From assembly GCF_001854885.1 (NCBI RefSeq), contig NZ_MDDV01000035.1, positions 268,595-332,594 of the forward strand: a stretch of DNA of 64,000 nt. The letters are read 5' to 3'. The notes under the pieces are model-generated. The model was not told the DNA's origin and searched no databases. It saw nothing but the letters and a program-made list of their open reading frames with translations. This DNA comes from Ensifer sp. LCM 4579. Lineage in GTDB: Bacteria > Pseudomonadota > Alphaproteobacteria > Rhizobiales > Rhizobiaceae. The stretch's first letter is position 1, and each line of letters starts with the position of its first letter. Positions 8,738 through 16,198 of this stretch are shown piece by piece. The position numbers were made by a program, and so were the translations under genes.

Positions 8738-9343
8738 CTAGCTGCCCTGCGCAACTTCGGTTTCGTCGATTGCTGCGGCCGGATCGACGCACAGCGAGCG
8801 ATCGTCCATCTTGGCCATCATGCCCCGGACCTCGTCGAGGTCAAGATCGACCACATTGCCGTGAAACATGCCAAGCCGATTGGCCTTCCCGTCATTGTAG
8901 GAGACGCGGAACGGCTCATCCATGCCGATGACGCTTTGCGGAACGGGGGCGAAAAGAACTTCCGCACCGATCGCCGCGCCGCGTACGGCCGCGCGCTCCT
9001 CCGGACCGGCAGCGTCCAGCACCACCACCTGATAGAGATCCGCCTTTTCCCTGTTTGCCAATGCCCCGACGACCCGCAGCGCCGTTCGGACGCGATCCGG
9101 GCCGCTTGCCCTGTCCGTCTTCACATGCATGCGGACCCAGCGCTGGCCGTGATGATCGAGATTCACTATCCTCAGCGTCGTGCAGGCGAGGCCGGCGGGG
9201 GAGGGTTGCCCAAGGCGCGCCATGAGCCGGTCGCCGCCGACATAAACGGCAGCGGCGCCGGAAGCGGCAGAAACGGCAAAGGCCGCCGACAGAACAAGCA
9301 CGAGGCGCTTCGAAGGACGCAATTTACTCAGGATGACCTTCAC
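8738..9343 (-). CDS. Hypothetical exported or membrane-anchored protein
   Basis: 201 aa. A basic start (MKVILSKLRPSKR) is followed by a hydrophobic segment (LVLVLSAAFAVSAASGAAAVYVGG), consistent with a signal peptide or signal anchor. The rest is soluble and alternates alpha and beta; I do not recognise the family. Readable features are a conserved-looking WVRMHVKTD region and two Cys (residues 53 and about 187) that could pair in the periplasm. It is a single gene converging on lysS with a RIME-like element between. Confidence 0.6.
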   Translation of the reverse strand: MKVILSKLRPSKRLVLVLSAAFAVSAASGAAAVYVGGDRLMARLGQPSPAGLACTTLRIVNLDHHGQRWVRMHVKTDRASGPDRVRTALRVVGALANREKADLYQVVVLDAAGPEERAAVRGAAIGAEVLFAPVPQSVIGMDEPFRVSYNDGKANRLGMFHGNVVDLDLDEVRGMMAKMDDRSLCVDPAAAIDETEVAQGS

Positions 9344-9578
9344 GCTCGGCTCCGCGCTCGTCTAAGGATTGCAGGGAATACCAGTGGTTTCCGCGATGAT
9401 AGGCGACGCACCCTTTCGGAAAGTTTAAACGCCGCCCTGACGCCGGGCCAAAAGCCTCTCCTTGCCTTTTCGCGCGCCGCAGCGATTGACTTTCGCCCGC
9501 ACCTTGTCCATTGCCGCCGGCACGCAACGAACAACAGGCAATGAGGCGGGGAAACCGCCGAAAAGAACAGGCGACATC

Positions 9579-10532
9579 ATGCACAAGGTCATCTTCGATA
9601 CGGATCCGGGCGTCGACGACGCGATGGCCCTTCTCTTCCTGCACCGGCACCCGGACATCGATCTCATCGGCATCACCTCTGTCTTCGGCAACGCCTCTAT
9701 CGAGACGACCACGCGCAACGCGCTTTTTCTGAAGCAAGCCTGGGGCATTGCCGCGCCGGTCGCCCGAGGGCTCGGAGAAACGTTCAATCCGAGCCGGCCG
9801 CATGTTGATTGGCCGACCGGTATCCATGGCCATGACGGGCTCGGCAATATCGACGTGCCAAAGGGGATCGACCTGCCGCTCGACCCCCGCCCGGCCCACC
9901 AATTCATCATCGACACCGTGCGCACCAATCCCGGCGAAGTGACGCTGGTCGCGGTCGGCCGCATGACCAATCTGGCGCGGGCGGTCCGCAACGACCCTGA
10001 CATCGCGCTCCTGGTCAAGGAGGTCGTCATCATGGGCGGAGCCTTCGACGTGCCCGGCAACATCACGCCGGCGGCCGAAGCCAATATCCACGGCGACCCG
10101 GAGGCCGCGGACGTGGTGATGACGGCGCCCTGGCCGGTGACCGTCATCGGACTCGATGTAACCTCGCAGACGGTGATGACGCGCGCCATGCTCGCCGACA
10201 TCGCCGAGCGCGGCGGCACGGCGGCACGGCTGCTCGCAGACATCTCGCGCTTCTACATCACCTTTTACGAGCAGCATGTCGACGACGGCATGGTCGTGCA
10301 CGACAGCTGCGCCTGCGCCTATGTCGTCGCACCGGAACACTTCGAAACCCGCAGCGGCGCCATCCGCGTTCTTTGCGGCGGCATCGCCGACGGGCAGACG
10401 ATCCAAAAGCCGGATGGACGTCTCTTCCCGCCGAATGCCTGGGACGGACTGCCGAGCCAGCGGGCCTGCATCGGCATCGATGCCGAAGCCGTCCTCAAGC
10501 TTATCGGTGACACGCTGGCGAAGGTCCGTTGA
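9579..10532 (+). CDS. iunH: Inosine-uridine preferring nucleoside hydrolase
   Basis: 317-aa nucleoside hydrolase that cleaves the N-glycosidic bond of ribonucleosides in salvage. The calcium-binding signature DTDPGVDDAMAL stands at residues 7-18. MGGAFDVPGNITPAAEANIHGDPEAA is the conserved substrate and metal loop, and HDSCACAYV carries the C-terminal active-site His-Asp region. The ATG at 9579 (MHKVIFDTD) is chosen because the family begins directly with the beta-strand before DTDPG; the frame is open upstream from 9462. Upstream it diverges from the gene at 8738; downstream lies the exonuclease gene after 60 bp. Confidence 0.92.
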   Translation: MHKVIFDTDPGVDDAMALLFLHRHPDIDLIGITSVFGNASIETTTRNALFLKQAWGIAAPVARGLGETFNPSRPHVDWPTGIHGHDGLGNIDVPKGIDLPLDPRPAHQFIIDTVRTNPGEVTLVAVGRMTNLARAVRNDPDIALLVKEVVIMGGAFDVPGNITPAAEANIHGDPEAADVVMTAPWPVTVIGLDVTSQTVMTRAMLADIAERGGTAARLLADISRFYITFYEQHVDDGMVVHDSCACAYVVAPEHFETRSGAIRVLCGGIADGQTIQKPDGRLFPPNAWDGLPSQRACIGIDAEAVLKLIGDTLAKVR

Positions 10533-10592
10533 CGCCAAAAAACTTGACTTGGACAGCTGGCAGGCGGGCGTCGGCCGGCTATCTTTATCCGC

Positions 10593-11603
10593 ATGAAGCC
10601 GGAGACCTTGCTCTATCCCGCCCCGAAGGGGCTCTATTGCGAAAAGGGAAACTTCTACATCGACCCGGTGCAGCCGGTCGAAAGGGCGCTGATCACCCAC
10701 GGCCATTCCGATCACGCCCGCGCCGGCCATGGCCATGTGCTTGCGACACGCGAGACGCTCGACATCATGCGGCTGCGCTATGGCGACGGCTTTTGCGGCG
10801 CGAGCGAGATTGCGCGCCTCGGAGAAACGATCGTTATCGACGGCGTGCGCCTATGCTTCCATCCGGCCGGCCATGTGCTCGGATCGGCGCAGGTCTCGAT
10901 CGAAGCGAATGGAACGCGGATCGTCGTCTCCGGCGATTACAAGCGCCGGCCGGACCCGACCTGCCTCAGTTTCGAGCCCGTCCCCTGCGACGTCTTCATC
11001 ACCGAGGCGACCTTCGGCCTGCCGGTATTCCACCACCCGGACGATAGGGCGGAAGTTCTCCGACTGCTTCAGTCGCTGGGGCAATTCCCCGAGCGTGCCC
11101 ATCTGGTCGGCGCCTATGCGCTCGGCAAGGCGCAGCGCGTCATCGCCCTCCTTCGCCGGCAGGGCTATCACGCACCGATCCACATCCATGGCGCGCTCGC
11201 GAAACTGTGCGAGTACTACCAGCGAGAGGGTATCGATCTCGGCGAGATCCGCCACGCGACGGTCGAGGGCGAGAACCGGCCGGACCTAGCCGGCGCGATC
11301 ATCGTCGGCCCTCCCTCGGCCTTCTCCGATCGTTGGGCGCGGCGCTTCGCCGAGCCGCTCGCCGCCTTTGCTTCCGGCTGGATGCTGATTCGCCAACGGG
11401 CAAAGCAGCGCGGCGTCGAACTGCCGCTCGTCATCTCCGATCATTGCGACTGGGCGGAACTGACACAGACCATAAGGGACATCGCGCCAGGCGAGGTCTG
11501 GGTGACGCACGGCCGTGAAGAGGCCCTGGTGCGGTGGTGCCAGTTGGAGGGTATCCCGGCACGCCCGCTGCACCTCGTCGGCTATGACGACGAAGGGGAA
11601 TGA
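10593..11603 (+). CDS. Ligase-associated DNA exonuclease (metallo-beta-lactamase fold)
   Basis: 336-aa protein of the metallo-beta-lactamase/beta-CASP group that travels with ATP-dependent ligases in bacteria (ligase-associated DNA exonuclease family). The metal-binding motif THGHSDHARAGHG is at about residue 34. Further metal ligands are in FHPAGHVLGSAQ and VVSGDYKRRPD, and the C-terminal ITHGREEALVRWC-type motif (VWVTHGREEALVRW) is present. It is 3 bp from the ligase start, so translation is likely coupled. Probably processes DNA ends before ligation; activity is inferred from family and context. Confidence 0.88.
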   Translation: MKPETLLYPAPKGLYCEKGNFYIDPVQPVERALITHGHSDHARAGHGHVLATRETLDIMRLRYGDGFCGASEIARLGETIVIDGVRLCFHPAGHVLGSAQVSIEANGTRIVVSGDYKRRPDPTCLSFEPVPCDVFITEATFGLPVFHHPDDRAEVLRLLQSLGQFPERAHLVGAYALGKAQRVIALLRRQGYHAPIHIHGALAKLCEYYQREGIDLGEIRHATVEGENRPDLAGAIIVGPPSAFSDRWARRFAEPLAAFASGWMLIRQRAKQRGVELPLVISDHCDWAELTQTIRDIAPGEVWVTHGREEALVRWCQLEGIPARPLHLVGYDDEGE

Positions 11604-11606
11604 CCG

Positions 11607-13220
11607 ATGAAGGCCTTCGCCGAACTCCTCAACCGCCTCGTGCTCACGCCGCAGCGAAACGCCAAGATTCGGCTGCTCGTCGATTATTTCCGCACCACCC
11701 CGGATCCGAGCCGCGGCTATGCGCTGGCGGCGATCGCCGGCACGCTTTCGCTCACTGCCGTGAAGCCGGCCCTGATCCGGGACCTCCTGCTCGAGCGTAT
11801 GGACGAAGTCCTGTTCCAGTATTCCTATGATTACGTCGGCGATCTCGCCGAGACCGTTTCGCTGGCCTGGGAGCCGCCGGCCGATGCCGCGCGGGCGGAC
11901 ATTCCGCTCGGAGAGATCATCGAGCGCCTCCAGAGGACGGGACGCACCGAAGTGCGCTCGCTCGTGCGCGATACGCTGGACCGGCTCGATTCATCCGGCC
12001 GTTTTGCTTTCCTGAAGCTTGTCACTGGCGGGTTGCGGATCGGCGTCTCGGCGCGGCTCGCCAAACAGGCGCTGGCGGACATGGGTGGCAAGGATGTCGG
12101 CGAGATAGAGAGGCTCTGGCACGGCCTGGCACCGCCCTATCTGCCCCTCTTCCTCTGGCTCAGTGGAGATGGTGAGATGCCTGTGCTCAAGACGCCCGCC
12201 GTCTTCCACTCGGTGATGCTGGCGACGCCGGTCGCCGAGCGAGAGCTCGAGGGACTGGATCCCGCCGATTTCGCCGCCGAGTGGAAATGGGATGGCATCC
12301 GCGTGCAGCTTGCCAATAGCGGCGGTGTGCGGCGCCTCTATTCGCGCAGCGGCGACGATATCTCCGGCGCCTTCCCGGAAATCCTCGACGCCGCCGACTT
12401 CACCGGCGTGATCGACGGCGAGTTGCTGGTCGGCGGGACCGCGCGCAGCAACCGCGCGACAGGCAGCTTCGCCGATTTGCAGCAGCGCCTGAACCGTAAG
12501 ACCGTCAGCCGCAGGCTGCTTGCGGAATTTCCGGCCTTCATCCGCGGCTACGACACCCTGTTTTCCGGCGAGCAGGACATCCGGCCCGAACCCTTTTTGG
12601 TCCGCCGCGAAGCTCTGTCCGCCCTGATCGACTCCGCCTCGCCGCAACATTTCGACCTCTCTCCGCTGGTCTCCTTTTCCAGCTGGGAGGAACTGGACCG
12701 CCTGCGCTCGAGCCCGCCGGAGCCGGTGATTGAGGGGGTCATGCTGAAACGGCTCGACTCCCCCTACCTGGCCGGCCGCGTCAAAGGCCCCTGGTTCAAA
12801 TGGAAGCGCGAACCGTTCAATATCGACGCGGTGCTGATGTATGCGCAACGCGGCCACGGCAAGCGTTCCAGCTACTATTCCGATTTCACGTTCGGTGTCT
12901 GGACGGAAGGGGAAGACGGAACGGCGCTCGTACCGGTCGGCAAGGCATATTTCGGCTTCACCGACGCCGAACTCGCGATCCTCGATCGGTTCGTGCGCGA
13001 CAACACTGTCGAGCGCTTCGGTCCTGTTCGCGCCGTGCGGGCAGAACCCGACGCCGGGTTCGTCGTCGAGGTCGCCTTCGAAGGCATCAACCGTTCCACG
13101 CGCCACAGATCGGGCGTCGCCATGCGCTTTCCACGCATCTCCCGCCTTCGGCCCGACAAGCTGCCGCGCGACGCCGACCGTCTGGAAACCCTGCAGGCGA
13201 TGATCGCCGCAAGGGCATGA
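11607..13220 (+). CDS. ATP-dependent DNA ligase (ligase-exonuclease-helicase system type)
   Basis: 537-aa ATP-dependent ligase. The N-terminal ~190 residues are the helical DNA-binding domain. The adenylation motif I is EWKWDGIRVQL (nucleophile Lys at about residue 229). Other nucleotidyltransferase motifs are LYSRSGDDI, VIDGELLVG, EGVMLKRLDSPY and the motif V stretch WFKWKREPFNIDAV, followed by an OB-fold C-terminus. The protein is not LigD: it has no polymerase or 3'-phosphoesterase domain. In many bacteria this ligase and exonuclease are joined by a DEXH helicase (Lhr-like) and a phosphoesterase; neither is here. Confidence 0.92.
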   Translation: MKAFAELLNRLVLTPQRNAKIRLLVDYFRTTPDPSRGYALAAIAGTLSLTAVKPALIRDLLLERMDEVLFQYSYDYVGDLAETVSLAWEPPADAARADIPLGEIIERLQRTGRTEVRSLVRDTLDRLDSSGRFAFLKLVTGGLRIGVSARLAKQALADMGGKDVGEIERLWHGLAPPYLPLFLWLSGDGEMPVLKTPAVFHSVMLATPVAERELEGLDPADFAAEWKWDGIRVQLANSGGVRRLYSRSGDDISGAFPEILDAADFTGVIDGELLVGGTARSNRATGSFADLQQRLNRKTVSRRLLAEFPAFIRGYDTLFSGEQDIRPEPFLVRREALSALIDSASPQHFDLSPLVSFSSWEELDRLRSSPPEPVIEGVMLKRLDSPYLAGRVKGPWFKWKREPFNIDAVLMYAQRGHGKRSSYYSDFTFGVWTEGEDGTALVPVGKAYFGFTDAELAILDRFVRDNTVERFGPVRAVRAEPDAGFVVEVAFEGINRSTRHRSGVAMRFPRISRLRPDKLPRDADRLETLQAMIAARA

Positions 13221-13248
13221 TCCTATTTCAGCTACGACGCATGAAGAA

Positions 13249-15993
13249 TTGTTAAGGAGAATCTGGAATTATCGCTGCGAACTTCATTTGCGTGCGCGTC
13301 TGCTGGGTAGTCTTGTGCCAGATAACAACATCTACAATGTCGGAAAGTCCCGGCTTTCGCGATTCCTGACCCCGAATTACCTCCCGGCGGCTATCGCCAC
13401 CATTGTCGTGATGGTTGCCGGGATCTTTGCCGACCATCAAAACCGGGTCATTTCGGAAGCGCGCATGCACTCGCTCGTTGCCGACGAACTGGCGCCGATC
13501 CATTCAAAGCTCGAGAATAGCATTAACGGCAACATCCAACTCGTCCGCGGTCTGATCGGCACGATCGCCACCGAACCGGAGATGCAGCAGCAGCGCTTTG
13601 CCGAACTCGCGAAAAGCATCTTCACCGAGCGCTCGCACTTGCGCAACGTTGCGGCCGCCCCGGATCTGGTCGTATCGATGGTCTATCCGGTCGAAGGCAA
13701 CGAAAAGGCCGTGGGCCTCGATTATCGCAACAATGAAAAGCAGCGTGCGAGCGCGTTGCGGGTGATGGAGACGAGAAAGCTCGTGCTCGCCGGCCCGGTC
13801 GAACTCGTGCAGGGCGGACAGGGTTTGATCGGCCGTTTTCCGGTGATAACCGGTGAGGAAAAGCGCTTCTGGGGCCTGGTCTCGGCCGTCATCGATATCG
13901 ATCAGCTCTATCGCGACAGCGGCCTGGTTTCGCCCGATCTCGACATCGATATCGCCATCGCCGGCCGCGACGGGCTGGGACGCCATGGTTCCGTCTTCTT
14001 CGGAGATGCGACGATCTTCCGGAAAACGCCGGTCGAGATAGATGTTGCTCTGCCGGGCGGCTCCTGGCGCATCGCGGCGATTCCGAAGGGCGGATGGCCG
14101 GCGACGCCACAAAATGCCTGGACGGTTCGCCTGCTGATCCTGCTCGGCGGCCTGATGATCGTCGTCCCGATGATCATGACCGGCCGTCTGACGACGGAGC
14201 GCCAGGAAAATATCCGGGCGCTGAAGCGCAGCAAGGATCTGCTCCAGGAACTGTCCCATCGCTTGAAGATCGCGCTCGACGCATCGAAGATCGGCATTTG
14301 GGAGGTGGATATCGACAGCGGCAAGCTGCTCTGGGACGGCCGGATGAAAGAGCTCTACGGCGTTCGATCGCATATCGGCACGACGACCGCCGATTGGGAA
14401 GAGAGATTGCATCCGGACGATCGCGTACGCGCCGAAGCGGAATTCGCCGAAGCGGTCGCCACGGGTGGAGCCTATAATTCCGAATTCCGCGTCGTCCTCC
14501 CCAGCGGCCGGATCCGACATATCCGCGCCATCGGCTCCACCTATCTCGCCGAAAGCGGCACACGCAAGATCGTCGGCGTCAACTGGGACGTGACGGCCGA
14601 TATCGAAACGCGGGCGAGGCTTTCGGAAGCCAAGCGGCTTGCAGAGGCGCACAGCGCCGAGTTGGAGGCCGCGCGCCACCGCATGGAATTCAATGCGCTT
14701 CACGATCCGCTCACCGGATTGCCCAACCGCCGTTTCCTCGACCAGATCCTGGGGGACCGCAGTCTGCAGTTCGATTCCGGCGCAAAACTCAGCATCTTTC
14801 ACATCGATCTCGACCGCTTCAAGCAGATCAACGACACGCTCGGCCATGCCGCCGGCGACGAGATCCTCAGGCATGCCGCCGCGCTTCTGCAGGAAAATGC
14901 GCGCGAGGGCGACTTCGTCGCTCGTATCGGCGGGGACGAATTCGTCATCATCCGTGTAAGCGGCAGCCCCGACGAGGATGCGGCGCTGGCATCGCGCATT
15001 ATCGACGCGATGGGCACACCGGTTCGCTACAAGGATCAGGAATGCCGCATCGGCGTCAGCATCGGCATAGCCGCTCAGGCCGCCGCCGCGGACGAACTCT
15101 CCCAGGTTCTGGTGAATGCCGATATTGCCCTTTACGAGGCCAAGCGCCGCGGCCGCAACCGCCACGAAACCTTCACGGGGGCGCTCAAGACCGAGGTTTT
15201 CAAGACCAAACAGACCGCCGACGAAATCCTTCGCGCTCTCGAGCAGAATGAATTCGTCGCGCATTTCCAGCCGCAATTCTGTCCGAAGTCGCTGGAGGTC
15301 ATCGGCGTGGAGGCGCTGGCGCGCTGGGATCATCCGACCAAAGGGCTCATCGGTCCACATGCCTTCTTGAAGACGGCCGAGGACATCAATGTGGTCGCGG
15401 CAATCGATCAGACGATTCTGGAGCAGGCGCTTTTCCAGATCTGCCGGTGGGAGGCGAATGGCGTCCGCATACCGAAGGTCTCTGTGAACCTCTCCTATTC
15501 GCGCCTGAGCGACGAGCGGCTGATCGAGCGGCTGGAACAGATGCAAATACCCGAAGGGCGGCTTTCCTTCGAACTGCTCGAATCGATATCCTTCGACGAG
15601 AACGACCTGACGGTGCTGTCGAATATCCGGCGCATAAAGGAGCTCGGCATCGACATTGAGATCGACGATTTCGGCACCGGCTACGCCTCGATCGTCAGCC
15701 TGTTGAAACTGACGCCACGCCGGCTCAAGATCGACCGGCAACTGATCTTGCCGATCCGCGAATCGGCCCAGCAGCGGCGGCTGGTGGAATCGATCATCGA
15801 CATTGGCACGTCGCTCGGCATCGAGGTGATCGCCGAGGGCGTGGAAACGCTGGAGCATGCTGCCATTCTCGAGCAACTCGGCTGCCACGGCCTTCAGGGC
15901 TATGCCTTCGCGCGGCCCATGGGTGCCAATGATCTTGCCGCCTTCGTCTTCGAGCGGCGATGGCGTGCCGATGATCGCAAGCTGGGGGCTTGA
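13249..15993 (+). CDS. Membrane CHASE-PAS-GGDEF-EAL cyclic-di-GMP enzyme
   Basis: 914 aa. Membrane helix at about 44-60, periplasmic CHASE-type sensor (about 65-285), second helix 291-311, PAS/PAC (about 338-455), GGDEF and EAL. The diguanylate cyclase motif GGDEF is intact (561-565). The product-inhibition I-site RxxD is also intact (REGD, 552-555, exactly five residues upstream). The phosphodiesterase has VEALARW, SVNLSYSRL, FELLESI, DDFGTGYAS, KIDRQL and AEGVET, so the catalytic residues look complete and both activities are possible. The longest start is a TTG at 13249 with AAGGAG overlapping the next codons, so a GTG near 13315 (VPDNNIYN) is an alternative. Monocistronic. Confidence 0.88.
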   Translation: MLRRIWNYRCELHLRARLLGSLVPDNNIYNVGKSRLSRFLTPNYLPAAIATIVVMVAGIFADHQNRVISEARMHSLVADELAPIHSKLENSINGNIQLVRGLIGTIATEPEMQQQRFAELAKSIFTERSHLRNVAAAPDLVVSMVYPVEGNEKAVGLDYRNNEKQRASALRVMETRKLVLAGPVELVQGGQGLIGRFPVITGEEKRFWGLVSAVIDIDQLYRDSGLVSPDLDIDIAIAGRDGLGRHGSVFFGDATIFRKTPVEIDVALPGGSWRIAAIPKGGWPATPQNAWTVRLLILLGGLMIVVPMIMTGRLTTERQENIRALKRSKDLLQELSHRLKIALDASKIGIWEVDIDSGKLLWDGRMKELYGVRSHIGTTTADWEERLHPDDRVRAEAEFAEAVATGGAYNSEFRVVLPSGRIRHIRAIGSTYLAESGTRKIVGVNWDVTADIETRARLSEAKRLAEAHSAELEAARHRMEFNALHDPLTGLPNRRFLDQILGDRSLQFDSGAKLSIFHIDLDRFKQINDTLGHAAGDEILRHAAALLQENAREGDFVARIGGDEFVIIRVSGSPDEDAALASRIIDAMGTPVRYKDQECRIGVSIGIAAQAAAADELSQVLVNADIALYEAKRRGRNRHETFTGALKTEVFKTKQTADEILRALEQNEFVAHFQPQFCPKSLEVIGVEALARWDHPTKGLIGPHAFLKTAEDINVVAAIDQTILEQALFQICRWEANGVRIPKVSVNLSYSRLSDERLIERLEQMQIPEGRLSFELLESISFDENDLTVLSNIRRIKELGIDIEIDDFGTGYASIVSLLKLTPRRLKIDRQLILPIRESAQQRRLVESIIDIGTSLGIEVIAEGVETLEHAAILEQLGCHGLQGYAFARPMGANDLAAFVFERRWRADDRKLGA

Positions 15994-16198
15994 AGCTGGC
16001 GCCACGACCACCGGCCATTTCTCTTCCGCGGGCTGCGCGTCCGACTGAAAAAAGCCATAAAATCATATGTCTTTGCCCTTCGGCGAACGGTCCGGGCATT
16101 GCCTTCGTCGGCCGCTTCGGCGACGATGACATCGGCGCACCAAAACTCAATCCCAGTCACGAGCAGGCAGGAGTCGAACGATCGAATACGCGGAGAAA

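Noticed and set aside
13504..16011. 835-residue antisense open frame over the CHASE-PAS-GGDEF-EAL gene
   Set aside because: Same GC-bias effect; no recognisable domain.
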